From Marinomonas polaris DSM 16579 (GTDB lineage: Bacteria > Pseudomonadota > Gammaproteobacteria > Pseudomonadales > Marinomonadaceae), in assembly GCF_900129155.1 (NCBI RefSeq), contig NZ_FQVF01000003.1, positions 249,872 to 313,871 on the forward strand: a stretch of DNA of 64,000 bases, given 5' to 3'. A program made the position numbers and the translations under genes. Below are positions 35,953-44,536 of this stretch, piece after piece. A model generated the notes under the pieces. It was not told the origin of the DNA. It ran no database searches and saw nothing but the letters and a program-made list of their open reading frames with translations. The stretch's first letter is position 1. Every line of letters starts with the position of its first letter.

Positions 35953-37608
35953 ATGACGGATAAAAAAACAAAAAAAATCGATTTATCTCGACGCAGCTTT
36001 ATTGGGCATACTATGGTGGCATCTGGAGTATTAGCTCTAGGTGGTGGCCTTTTAGGAGCTAGTATTAATTTGGCTAATGCTGCTGAGAATTCATATGATT
36101 ACATCATTTGTGGAGCAGGCTCCGCAGGATGCGTACTTGCAAATAGATTAACGGAAAACGGCGCTAGCGTACTCCTTATAGAAGCTGGCGGACCTGACAA
36201 TAGTGAAAAAATATCTACTCCCATGCGTTTAATAGAGCTATGGGGGACAGTTTACGATTGGGGCTATTCAACGGTGCCACAAGAACATGCCCATGGTCGT
36301 TCACTTTATTGGCCAAGGGGGAAAGTACTCGGTGGCTCCTCTTCTCTAAATGGCATGATTTATGTACGAGGTAACGCCTCAGATTATAACCAGTGGGCAA
36401 GCGAATTCGGTTGTACCGGTTGGGACTACGACTCGATTTTGCCCTACTTTAAAAAATCAGAAGATTTTTCTGGTGGAGAAAACCACTACCATGGTGTAGG
36501 TGGTCTACTTCATGTTACTAGCGAATTCACACCCCACCCTGTTACAAAAGCAATTATAGAAGCTGCTCAACAAGCAGGATTAGCCTATAACCATGATACC
36601 AATGGAGCTTCTCAAGAAGGGGTTGCATTTACCGACCTTAATACTAGGAATGGGAAACGTGATTCAACTGCAGTCGCATTTTTACGCCCTGCTCTTGAAC
36701 GTCAAAACTTGGCACTAATAACCAATGCTCGAGTTCATAAAGTAGAGATAGAGAAAGGCAGAGCGACAGGTGTAACCTATATGCAGGAAGGTAAGAAACA
36801 AACCGTCTCTGCTAAAAAAGAAGTCATAGTATGTGGTGGGGCAATTGAGAGTCCACGTATTTTAATGCTCTCTGGAATAGGTCCAAAGCAAGAACTTGAA
36901 AAGCTTGGGATTGCAGTAAAAGTTAACCTACCTGGTGTAGGTAAAAATTTACACGATCACACCCTATGCCCTGTAATTTATGAAGGAGCAAAAGAAATAC
37001 CGCCACCAACAGACATGTCAATCCAGATTCTTCATGGACATTGCTTCGTAAAATCAAAAGAAAGCCTACCTGGACCTGATATGCAGCCACTATTTTTTCA
37101 TGTTCCCTACTACGCACCAGAACAAGAAAAACCAACAATGAACGCATATTCTTTGTGTGCAGCAGGAGTTCGACCAACATCTCGTGGCAGCATCACTCTG
37201 CGCTCATCCGATCCCGAAGATGAAATGAACATCGATCCTCAGGTTCTACAAACGAAGAATGATGTAGATATTCTAGTCCAATCAATTAAACAAATGCGGG
37301 AAATCAACTCACAGCCTGCACTAGATGAATGGAGAGGACGAGAAATTTATCCTGGACCATCCGTTCAAACGGACGAGCAGCTGGCTGAATATGCGCGTTC
37401 GGCAGTATTATCTTACCACCACCAAAATGGCTCTTGTAAAATGGGTATTGATGCAATGTCGGTTGTAGATCCTCAATTAAGAGTAAAAGGCATCAAAGGA
37501 CTAAGAGTAGCAGACGCCTCTATATTCCCTTATGTCATGGCTGGCAATACAAATGCACCTGTTATTATGGTCGCAGAGAAAGCTGCCGATATGATTAAAG
37601 CGGGTTAA
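35953..37608 (+). CDS. GMC-family FAD oxidoreductase with Tat signal
   Basis: A 551-residue glucose-methanol-choline oxidoreductase. It opens with a twin-arginine signal (SRRSFIG at 12-18, hydrophobic core 20-42, likely cleavage near ANA-AE), so it is exported folded to the periplasm. FAD motif DYIICGAGSAGCVLANRL begins near 49, GGSSSLNGMIYVRG near 122, and active-site SYHHQNGSCKMG and AGNTNAP near the C-terminus. It oxidises an alcohol to an aldehyde. Choline dehydrogenases and polyethylene-glycol dehydrogenases share this fold; the substrate is not clear. It ends the AraC-ALDH-GMC module. Confidence 0.87.
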   Translation: MTDKKTKKIDLSRRSFIGHTMVASGVLALGGGLLGASINLANAAENSYDYIICGAGSAGCVLANRLTENGASVLLIEAGGPDNSEKISTPMRLIELWGTVYDWGYSTVPQEHAHGRSLYWPRGKVLGGSSSLNGMIYVRGNASDYNQWASEFGCTGWDYDSILPYFKKSEDFSGGENHYHGVGGLLHVTSEFTPHPVTKAIIEAAQQAGLAYNHDTNGASQEGVAFTDLNTRNGKRDSTAVAFLRPALERQNLALITNARVHKVEIEKGRATGVTYMQEGKKQTVSAKKEVIVCGGAIESPRILMLSGIGPKQELEKLGIAVKVNLPGVGKNLHDHTLCPVIYEGAKEIPPPTDMSIQILHGHCFVKSKESLPGPDMQPLFFHVPYYAPEQEKPTMNAYSLCAAGVRPTSRGSITLRSSDPEDEMNIDPQVLQTKNDVDILVQSIKQMREINSQPALDEWRGREIYPGPSVQTDEQLAEYARSAVLSYHHQNGSCKMGIDAMSVVDPQLRVKGIKGLRVADASIFPYVMAGNTNAPVIMVAEKAADMIKAG

Positions 37609-37650
37609 ACTCATTTAAGCTATCACCAATATAAGTCGTCGAACCACCCC

Positions 37651-37688
37651 AAAGCCGTATTTAGAGCATAAATCTAAATACGGCTTTT
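37651..37688 (+). terminator. Terminator after the GMC gene
   Basis: A perfect 15-bp stem, AAAGCCGTATTTAGA / TCTAAATACGGCTTT with a 7-base loop, 42 bases past the stop and ending in TTTT. Confidence 0.88.
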
Positions 37689-37741
37689 AAGTCAAAATCA
37701 AACTAGAATCTGATCAATTCCATAAAAAACATCTAAAAGTC

Positions 37742-37782
37742 AAGTTGATAATATCGACAGATAACATCGCTATTATCAACTT
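37742..37782. repeat. 12-bp inverted repeat before the cyclase-family gene
   Basis: AAGTTGATAATA and TATTATCAACTT separated by 17 bases, in the promoter region of the gene at 37875. It follows a strong terminator, so it is probably an operator or control hairpin for that gene. Confidence 0.7.
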
Positions 37783-37874
37783 AATGATACTGCCTTTTTT
37801 CCTTACTATTGAATGATAAAAATTGAATAGCTGTCATTTGGCTACGACACAATAATAAAAAGAGGTATAGATAC

Positions 37875-38660
37875 ATGAAACCATCCAGCACCCGACGTAT
37901 TGTCGACTTATCCGTTACCTTAGATAACAACCCCTATACCGATCCACCACCGCTATTACCTAAAATTGATTACACCGATCACCAACAAGGCTGGCCTGAA
38001 ATGGCGGGTATGTTCCCAGGTCTTAAAAAAGAAGACATGCCAGGTAACGAGGCTTGGGCCGTCGAAAAAATGGTGATGAGCGCCCATAATGGCACTCATA
38101 TGGACGCTCCTTGGCATTATGCGTCCACAACCGATGGCGGAAAACCCGCTTATGGCATTGACAGGTTACCTTTAGATTGGTGTTTACAAGCAGGGGTAAA
38201 ATTGGATTTTCGCAATTTCCCTGATGGCCATATCATTACTGCCGCAGAAGTAGAAGCAGAGCTAAAGCGCATTAAACACGAGCTACAACCACTCGATATC
38301 GTATTGGTAAATACTCGTGCTGGCGCTATATACGGTGAAGCGGGCTATTTAGAGGCTGGCGTAGGGATGGGACGTGAAGCCACCATGTATTTATTAGAGC
38401 GAGGCGTTCGTGTGGTCGGGACCGACGCATGGAGCTGGGATGCGCCATTCAAATACACTCGTGAAAAGTTCGCTGAATCGGGTGATGCATCCATCATTTG
38501 GGAAGGCCATAAAGCTGGTCGAGATATTGGCTATGGCCAAATGGAAAAACTGTCTAACCTAGAAAGCTTACCTGCCAACGGTTTTATGGTGTCTTGCTTC
38601 CCTTACAAGATCAAAAATGGTTCCGCCGGTTTCATCCGTGCTGTCGCTATTTTTGATTAA
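37875..38660 (+). CDS. Cyclase-family (kynurenine formamidase-like) hydrolase
   Basis: A 261-residue metal-dependent hydrolase of the cyclase family (PF04199 type). The signature HNGTHMDAPWH is at 71-81. Members hydrolyse N-formylkynurenine, isatin and related amides or lactones. Terminators on both sides and a private inverted repeat upstream mark it as a single-gene unit. AGAGG precedes the ATG. No tryptophan-degradation gene is nearby, so the substrate is open. Confidence 0.82.
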   Translation: MKPSSTRRIVDLSVTLDNNPYTDPPPLLPKIDYTDHQQGWPEMAGMFPGLKKEDMPGNEAWAVEKMVMSAHNGTHMDAPWHYASTTDGGKPAYGIDRLPLDWCLQAGVKLDFRNFPDGHIITAAEVEAELKRIKHELQPLDIVLVNTRAGAIYGEAGYLEAGVGMGREATMYLLERGVRVVGTDAWSWDAPFKYTREKFAESGDASIIWEGHKAGRDIGYGQMEKLSNLESLPANGFMVSCFPYKIKNGSAGFIRAVAIFD

Positions 38661-38684
38661 CTAGAAATTAGATTTAATCATACT

Positions 38685-38723
38685 AAAATAGAATGCTCAG
38701 TTTAGAGCATTCTATTTTTCTTT
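38685..38723 (+). terminator. Terminator between convergent genes
   Basis: A 14-bp stem, AAAATAGAATGCTC / GAGCATTCTATTTT with loop AGTTTA, then TTCTTT. It serves the cyclase-family gene, and the A-rich left arm could also serve the convergent FAD oxidoreductase. Confidence 0.88.
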
Positions 38724-38765
38724 AATAACGGTCCATAAAAGAGACTTGTTCTTTTCGTATCTTTC

Positions 38766-40058
38766 CTAAAGTCGTTCAAACCGATAAGGAGTTGGGTCAA
38801 TAATAGGCTCCATGTTTGAGATTAGGTCTGCCGCTAATTGCCCTGCCGCTGGCCCTGTTCCAAAACCATGCCCTGAAAAACCTGTTGCGACAGTCAAACC
38901 CGGTATGGATTTAACATGATCAATCACCGGATTTGAGTCAGGTGTGACATCAATAATTCCAGCCCATGCTTCAGCAATTTCTGCTTTTTCAAAAATAGGC
39001 CAAGCCTGTCTAAGATTGTTTAAAGCCTGCTGATTCAAGTCAGCATTAAATTGAGGGTCATTCGTTCTGATTTTTTCGAAAGGCGTACAACTTTTTCCAT
39101 TCCAGCGGCGAGATAACCCTAAATCCTTGAAGAAATAACTTCCCATTGAGACATTCAGAAAACTACGCTGAGTACGAAGCTGATCAAGATATTTATGACC
39201 GATCAACATATGATCAAGTGTAATCGGAGCATCCAATTTCCCCCGTTGCGTAATGATATAACCGCCATCTTGGTGTTTACGGAAAGAGAAGTCTGGGCCA
39301 CCAATGGCAATATTGGTAGGGCCTTCCATTGGTTTGGTACGCAGAACTGAACAAATTAAAGGAAGTGTTGGGAATGAAATACCAAGGTTACCTAAGAAGC
39401 GTCTTGACCAAGCGCCACCCGCTAGCAAAACTTGTTCGCAGCGAATTTCACCTTTTTCAGTAACGACTCCGCTGATTTTTCCACCTTCGGTCGACAAAGT
39501 TCGAACAGCACACTGCTGAACGATAACAGCCCCCTTTTCAATCGCGGCATTAGCAATAGCTGAAGCGGCAATTGAAGGTTCGGCATTACCATCTGAAGGG
39601 GTATAAATACCGCCAAGCCAGTTACCTTTTCCGCCCGGAGCCAATTCATCAATCTCTTGAGGAGTCACCATTCTAGAATCCAATGAAAGCGATTCTACAG
39701 ACTTCAACCAGCTATTATGCATCTCAAGTTGTGCTTCTGTTTTCGCTAGAAACATAATGCCAGCTTGTTTATAACCGACATCACGCCCGACTCGACTTGG
39801 CATCTCAGCCCAGAGTTTATCAGCAGCTTGCGCCAAGGGAACATCATGTAAGTGACGGTTAGTTTTACGAATCCAGCCTAAATTGCGTGAAGATTGTTCG
39901 CCAGCAATATGACCTTTATCCAAAAGCACAACAGGTATATTTCGTTCAGCTAAAGCAAGAGCGGCAGTCACTCCAACAATGCCACCTCCAATGATAACAA
40001 CGCGAGTTGAATCAGGAAGTTGATCTGGAGTCTCAACCTTTTCGAGTGTTTTTGTCAT
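38766..40058 (-). CDS. FAD-dependent amine/amino-acid oxidoreductase (DAO family)
   Basis: A 430-residue DadA/DAO-type flavoprotein. The Rossmann FAD motif VVIIGGGIVGVTAALALAER starts near 20, SSRNLGWIRKTNRHLHD lies near 56-72, and the C-terminal ATGFSGHGFGTGPAAGQL segment is typical. It dehydrogenates a C-N bond to an imine. It follows RidA (deaminates reactive imines) and an ornithine-cyclodeaminase-like protein in one minus-strand operon. That trio suggests oxidation of an amine or amino acid; tyramine is a candidate because the surrounding genes degrade 4-hydroxyphenylacetate. AGGAA precedes the ATG. Confidence 0.82.
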   Translation of the reverse strand: MTKTLEKVETPDQLPDSTRVVIIGGGIVGVTAALALAERNIPVVLLDKGHIAGEQSSRNLGWIRKTNRHLHDVPLAQAADKLWAEMPSRVGRDVGYKQAGIMFLAKTEAQLEMHNSWLKSVESLSLDSRMVTPQEIDELAPGGKGNWLGGIYTPSDGNAEPSIAASAIANAAIEKGAVIVQQCAVRTLSTEGGKISGVVTEKGEIRCEQVLLAGGAWSRRFLGNLGISFPTLPLICSVLRTKPMEGPTNIAIGGPDFSFRKHQDGGYIITQRGKLDAPITLDHMLIGHKYLDQLRTQRSFLNVSMGSYFFKDLGLSRRWNGKSCTPFEKIRTNDPQFNADLNQQALNNLRQAWPIFEKAEIAEAWAGIIDVTPDSNPVIDHVKSIPGLTVATGFSGHGFGTGPAAGQLAADLISNMEPIIDPTPYRFERL

Positions 40059-40118
40059 AACTTTTTTCCTGAAGGCATAGAAAGGTTAAAGTTCGTTCTA
40101 ACCTCCCTTAATAAGCTG

Positions 40119-40541
40119 TTATTGGCCGATGATAATTTCTTCAACATTCGCGGTAGATGCACCACGATACGCAGTAACTTCGATCTCAACTTTGTAGACG
40201 GTTGAACCTAATGGAGGGCAAGTCGCTGTCGACGCAGGGTTAATCCCTTTGAATTTGGTGCCAATAAAGCCCATCACATCATGAATGTGTGCTGGGTCTT
40301 GAATAAAGACACGAGACATAACCACGTCTGCTAGAGTTGCGCCAACAGAAGCAAGAGCACGTTCGATGTTTTTAAATACTTGTTCTGTTTGATCAATTAC
40401 ATCTTCAGGTATTTCTTGTGTATCAGGATTACGGCCAGCAGTATTTGAAACATAAATCCAATTATCTACTGCAACCAAACGTGAGTAGCTTGCACTTTCT
40501 TCGAATTTTGAGCCTGTTTTAACTTTTACGATCTTAGTCAT
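40119..40541 (-). CDS. RidA-family imine/enamine deaminase
   Basis: A 140-residue RidA/YjgF/Rid-family protein; VDNWIYVSNTAGRNPDT, VDQTEQVFKNIERALASVGA and the PPLGSTVYKVEIEV tail are visible. The usual catalytic arginine lies in VVMSRVFI (about residue 98). It speeds hydrolysis of imines released by flavin oxidases, consistent with the DAO-type oxidoreductase 60 bases downstream. Confidence 0.88.
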   Translation of the reverse strand: MTKIVKVKTGSKFEESASYSRLVAVDNWIYVSNTAGRNPDTQEIPEDVIDQTEQVFKNIERALASVGATLADVVMSRVFIQDPAHIHDVMGFIGTKFKGINPASTATCPPLGSTVYKVEIEVTAYRGASTANVEEIIIGQ

Positions 40542-40636
40542 ATGCTTTACCTAACATTAAATCTAAATAATATGGTTTGGAAAAATGAGGGTATCTGGTG
40601 AATCAGCAACAGAGCCCTATAAAAAACTTAAACGGC

Positions 40637-41776
40637 TTAACGCAATACAGGGACATCCCATAAGTTCAGCTTCACACCAATGCCTTTTTCAATGGCATTA
40701 CGGTAGACAACCGTTGCCCATGCCACGTCTTCTACTGGCATGCCGCCCACAGAAAGAATGATAATTTCCTCCTCGTTCTCACGAGCAGGCGAGTCACCTG
40801 AAACAATTTTGCCAAGGTCTTCGATATCGTCATGGGTTAACTTGCCTTCTGCAATCATGTCCATGCAGCGAACACCCACAAGCGGAATCACGCAATGAGC
40901 AGGTTTAGGCACTTCCTCGTACCAAGCCTCATACAAACCAGTGTTATCAAGGACTTTACGAACGTCTTTTTGCTCCATGCCATCATCTAAACTACAGCTC
41001 GCAGGCATAGCTAAGAACGCACCGGGTTTCACCCACTCACGCTTAACAATTGGGTAAGTAGTTGGATCGCCAACCTCTCCAGAATTACAGTAGGAAACTA
41101 AATCTGAATCGCGAACAACGGCCTCAACACTATCGACGATTTCAATAGTCGTTACTTGCGGAAAGGTTTCTTTAACCCAATCAATAAAGCTGTCTAGGTT
41201 CTTTTGGCCACGACCTTTAACTTTAATCGTATCGACTTTAGGACAGGCCGTAATGAAGGCCGCTACGGTCGTCTTACCCATTACACCGGGACCAAGAAGA
41301 CCAATGACTTTTGAGTCTTTACGAGCAAGGTAACGCGCCCCCACTCCTGGGATAGCACCGGTTCGGTAAGCGGACAGCAAATTAGCTGACATATAAGCCA
41401 AAGGCGCTCCGGTATCGATGTCATTCAAAATCATCATCAAGATAGAACGAGGTAAACCTTTCTCTCGGTTGGCGATGTTTGAGCCATACCATTTCACCCC
41501 AGACGTTTGGAAATTCCCGCCAAGATAAGCTGGCATCGCCATCAAACGACGATCTGCGGTTGGTTTTGGCATGGTAGGAAACGCAGACTCATCGGGAAAG
41601 GTAATCATGGCACCGTGAGAATCATTATTGGGGCCTGCCATACGGTAATCGCCTGTATACAAAAGCCCAAACATCTCTTCCATGGTATCCACACAACTCG
41701 GCATATCCGTTACACCAGCTTTGATCATGTCTGGCTCAGAAAGGTAAATAAAATCGATTTTAGTATTCTCGGTCAT
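40637..41776 (-). CDS. Ornithine cyclodeaminase/mu-crystallin family protein (possible tyramine oxidase subunit B)
   Basis: A 379-residue OCD/mu-crystallin-fold protein. The dinucleotide motif IGLLGPGVMGKTTVAAF is near 160, and GVKWYGSNIANREKGLPRS near 90 holds the usual substrate/NAD contact lysine. Larger than typical OCD (about 330-350). Relatives of this size are labelled tyramine oxidase subunit B in some annotations; that label is remembered, not checked. It leads the operon with RidA and the DAO-type enzyme. Motif B lies about 205 bases upstream. An imine reductase or amino-acid dehydrogenase role is the alternative. Confidence 0.75.
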   Translation of the reverse strand: MTENTKIDFIYLSEPDMIKAGVTDMPSCVDTMEEMFGLLYTGDYRMAGPNNDSHGAMITFPDESAFPTMPKPTADRRLMAMPAYLGGNFQTSGVKWYGSNIANREKGLPRSILMMILNDIDTGAPLAYMSANLLSAYRTGAIPGVGARYLARKDSKVIGLLGPGVMGKTTVAAFITACPKVDTIKVKGRGQKNLDSFIDWVKETFPQVTTIEIVDSVEAVVRDSDLVSYCNSGEVGDPTTYPIVKREWVKPGAFLAMPASCSLDDGMEQKDVRKVLDNTGLYEAWYEEVPKPAHCVIPLVGVRCMDMIAEGKLTHDDIEDLGKIVSGDSPARENEEEIIILSVGGMPVEDVAWATVVYRNAIEKGIGVKLNLWDVPVLR

Positions 41777-41980
41777 GGGTATACCTATTAAAATTTAGTT
41801 TATATTTTTATATTAATAATTATTTTTTCTAATAATAAATAAACACAAATTTAAAATATCAATATTAAATTTTTCTGAAATATTTATTATGTATGACGTA
41901 AATTATGTTTAACTCTCTTACTAATAAAAGAAATTAAAATGAAAGATTCCTCATCCTATATATAAAAAAACACCATTAAC

Positions 41981-41998
41981 ATATCCCTTTAGGGACAT
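41981..41998 (-). promoter_or_regulatory. Motif B copy 1 (ATGTCCCTAAAGGGATAT on minus)
   Basis: An 18-base near-palindrome identical at 17 of 18 positions to the copy at 63473-63490. Centred about 213 bases upstream of the OCD-like start. Candidate operator for a dimeric regulator. Confidence 0.6.
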
Positions 41999-42361
41999 TT
42001 ATAGCGCTTCATAGACAAGCTAAGCACTTTTCTAAGATCAACTTTGATCAAGGGACAGGCATGAGATGGATACTTGTAGTAAGAACAAATAAACGGCCGT
42101 ATAAAAAAGATTGGAGATTCAATAGACATTTGGAGTTGAGAAACAACATTCCCCCTATCTATAGCCATCAAGGGCAATAAATATAACTCCCCCGCGCTAA
42201 TCAACTAATGCAACATAGAACTAAATCTACAGTACGTGTAGACACCACAACGCAATGACTTAAACGGTTGAATAAGTCAGCAGTTTGCTTGATAAAACAG
42301 CTATATAAAAAATATGGAGTGCCACCATAGTTATTTTAGTTTTTTGTATTAGGATATTTAT

Positions 42362-42373
42362 TTAACATGTTAA
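42362..42373. promoter_or_regulatory. Motif A site, perfect core, before the class II aldolase
   Basis: Perfect palindrome TTAACATGTTAA, centred 32 bases upstream of the aldolase ATG. One of four perfect copies in the window, all intergenic. Confidence 0.75.
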
Positions 42374-42399
42374 TAATATCGATAATAAAAGGTAACTAT

Positions 42400-43170
42400 A
42401 TGACTTTCGCTCCTCGCAACTATGAACATCCTGCTCGCTTCAATAACGCTGAATGGAAAACTCGTGTCGACTTAGCGGCTATGTATCGCATTTTTGCCTA
42501 CTTAAAATGGGATGAGTCTATCTATAACCATATTTCATTGCGCGTACCCGGTGAAGACAACCACTTTTTGATCAACCCATTTGGCCTTCACTATAGCGAA
42601 ATCAACGCTTCAAACTTGGTAAAAGTAGATCTACAAGGCAACGTTATTGGCCATTCAGACTGGCCCATTAACCCTGCTGGTTTCACTTTTCACAGTGCGA
42701 TACATGACAAAGTAGATAATGCTCATTGTGTTATGCATGTTCATACAACAGCAACACTTGCGGTATGTTGCTTAGAAGAAGGGCTTTCTTACAGTAATTT
42801 CTACTCAGCGCAACTATGGGATAAAGTCGCCTATCATGATTTTGAAGGCATCACTCTGCATATGGATGAAGGTCAGCGTATTTTGGACAGTGCTGGCGGC
42901 AAACCCTTATTAATGCTTCGTAATCATGGTCCTGTTGTAATGGGCTCAACATTGGCTCAAGCCTTTTCATTAATGTGGTTAGTAAACCGTGCCTGTGAAG
43001 TTCAAATGGCGTCGATGTCGATGGGGACAGTTCGTGAAATCCCTGAAGATATTTGTAAAAAATGCACCGCTCAATCGCTTAACTTTGATCCTAAATTTGG
43101 CGCAGGAGAAGACGTATTCGCAGCAATGAAGCGCATTGTTGAAAAACAGGATCCGTCATTCAAAAACTAA
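42400..43170 (+). CDS. Class II aldolase/adducin-family protein
   Basis: A 256-residue class II aldolase-fold protein. Metal-ligand histidines are visible in HVHTTA (about 110-115), and LMLRNHGPVVMG lies near 176-187. Such proteins can be aldolases, decarboxylases or epimerases acting on sugar phosphates or hydroxy-oxoacids. Motif A 32 bases upstream places it in the 4-hydroxyphenylacetate regulon, but the pathway has no obvious step for it beyond HpaI. The ATG at 42400 (AAAGG upstream) is preferred to the ATG at 42367, which lies inside the operator. Confidence 0.82.
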   Translation: MTFAPRNYEHPARFNNAEWKTRVDLAAMYRIFAYLKWDESIYNHISLRVPGEDNHFLINPFGLHYSEINASNLVKVDLQGNVIGHSDWPINPAGFTFHSAIHDKVDNAHCVMHVHTTATLAVCCLEEGLSYSNFYSAQLWDKVAYHDFEGITLHMDEGQRILDSAGGKPLLMLRNHGPVVMGSTLAQAFSLMWLVNRACEVQMASMSMGTVREIPEDICKKCTAQSLNFDPKFGAGEDVFAAMKRIVEKQDPSFKN

Positions 43171-43207
43171 ATGTTCGCTTATTGTCTGAATTTAGGCATA
43201 ACAATTA

Positions 43208-43243
43208 AAAAATAGCCCCAAGGATATTCCAAGGGCTATTTTT
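43208..43243 (+). terminator. Terminator after the class II aldolase
   Basis: AAAAATAGCCC / GGGCTATTTTT, an 11-bp stem ending in a T-run, 38 bases past the stop. Confidence 0.88.
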
Positions 43244-43338
43244 ACTTCTATCAGAATCAAAGTCACGACCAGTCTTTCAATAAAAATCTATGAGCAGCAA
43301 TATAATATTTTTAGTGTTTTGTTATAGCTGAAAATTAA

Positions 43339-43350
43339 TTAGCATGTTAA
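43339..43350. promoter_or_regulatory. Motif A-like site (11/12) before the ketopantoate-reductase-like gene
   Basis: TTAGCATGTTAA, one mismatch to the core, followed by CAATAA. Centred about 99 bases upstream of the ATG at 43444. One-mismatch copies also occur by chance inside genes (23490-23501), so this site is less secure. Confidence 0.45.
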
Positions 43351-43443
43351 CAATAATATAAAGATCATTATACGAAGTAGCGAGGACAGTAGTCGTATAA
43401 AGGTCGTCTTTTAGAGAATGCATAGACCAAAAAGGAATACAAA

Positions 43444-44433
43444 ATGAACATATGTATCGTAGGTGTCGGCGCTATTGGTGGTTTCATTGGTGCTCGCCTT
43501 GCAACAAACCACAAATTTATCGTAAACGCATTAGCGCGAGGTAAAAGTTTAGCGGCTCTAAATAAACATGGCTGGCGCTTAGAACAAGAAGGAGAGCTGA
43601 TTCAACGCCCATGTGTTGCCGTAGAATCTGCTAGCGATCTAGGCGTCCAAGATATAGTAGTCATTGCTTTAAAGACGCCTTCATTATCACAAGTCTTGCC
43701 AACTTTAGCGCCACTCATTGATGAGAATACACTGGTTATTTCAGCGATGAATGGTATTCCTTGGTGGTTTTTCCGAGACCTTGAAACACAATCTAATCAC
43801 CCATTTCAATCAGTCAATCCTAAAGGAGCCAATGGACGGGCTATTCCTTACAAAAATATTATTGGCCTAGTAGTACATGCAGCAGCAGTTCGTTCTGAGC
43901 CCGGTATAATTCAACATAAAGCAGGAAACAGACTGCTTATTGGAGAACCTGAGGGCGGAAAATCAGACAGAGTTCAGGCACTAACAGACATTCTTAATAA
44001 AGTAGGTTTTGACTGTAATCACTCTTCTAGTATTCGTTCCGAAATCTGGTACAAGCTATGGGGAAACATGACAATGAACCCTATCAGTGCTATCACAGGT
44101 GCGACTGTAGATAACATTCTTCAAGACCCACTTGTTAGAAAATATTGCTCTGCCGTTATGAATGAAGCCGCTATATTAGGCGAAAAAATCGGCTGTCAGA
44201 TAACTGAAGACCCTGAAAGTCGACACAAAGTAACTGAAAAGCTAGGTGCTATCAAAACATCTATGTTACAAGACGTCGAAAACGGAAATGCTATAGAATT
44301 GGATTCCATCTTAGGTATTATCTACGAACTCACCCAAAGACTTGAAATAGAGTCACCTAATATTGAATCTTTGTTTGGGCTGACAAGATTATTTGCCACT
44401 ACGAAAGGTTTATATGAAAAAAAAGAAACATAA
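43444..44433 (+). CDS. Ketopantoate reductase (ApbA/PanE) family protein
   Basis: A 329-residue PanE-family NADP-dependent reductase. The N-terminal Rossmann motif CIVGVGAIGGFIGARLA is at 4-20, and a catalytic-lysine segment EIWYKLWGNMTMNPISAIT lies near 200-218. Catabolic loci often carry PanE paralogues that reduce or oxidise hydroxyacids; pantothenate synthesis is unlikely here without panB or panC. Its role in the aromatic locus is unknown. AAGGA precedes the ATG. Confidence 0.82.
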   Translation: MNICIVGVGAIGGFIGARLATNHKFIVNALARGKSLAALNKHGWRLEQEGELIQRPCVAVESASDLGVQDIVVIALKTPSLSQVLPTLAPLIDENTLVISAMNGIPWWFFRDLETQSNHPFQSVNPKGANGRAIPYKNIIGLVVHAAAVRSEPGIIQHKAGNRLLIGEPEGGKSDRVQALTDILNKVGFDCNHSSSIRSEIWYKLWGNMTMNPISAITGATVDNILQDPLVRKYCSAVMNEAAILGEKIGCQITEDPESRHKVTEKLGAIKTSMLQDVENGNAIELDSILGIIYELTQRLEIESPNIESLFGLTRLFATTKGLYEKKET

Positions 44434-44454
44434 TTCATATCTAATAATCTTTTA

Positions 44455-44491
44455 AAAAAAGCGCTCAATGCATATACATCGAGCGCTTTTT
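44455..44491. terminator. Bidirectional terminator
   Basis: AAAAAGCGCTC / GAGCGCTTTTT, an 11-bp stem with a 14-base loop, between the convergent ketopantoate-reductase-like and dctP genes. T-runs occur on both strands. Confidence 0.88.
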
Positions 44492-44536
44492 AATGGAATA
44501 TCAACAAATATAAATAAAATATTATATTTTTTACGA

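Larger units (their letters stand above)
41777..42399. promoter_or_regulatory. Divergent control region with motifs A and B
   Basis: A 623-base AT-rich region between the OCD-like gene (minus) and the aldolase (plus). Motif B is at 41981-41998 and motif A at 42362-42373. The middle (42000-42330) holds no convincing gene; a 71-codon minus-strand frame there has no recognisable family. Confidence 0.65.

Noticed and set aside
41989..42204. 71-codon minus-strand ORF in the OCD/aldolase intergenic region
   Set aside because: No recognisable family, no clear ribosome site, low-complexity AT-rich context; more likely regulatory DNA.
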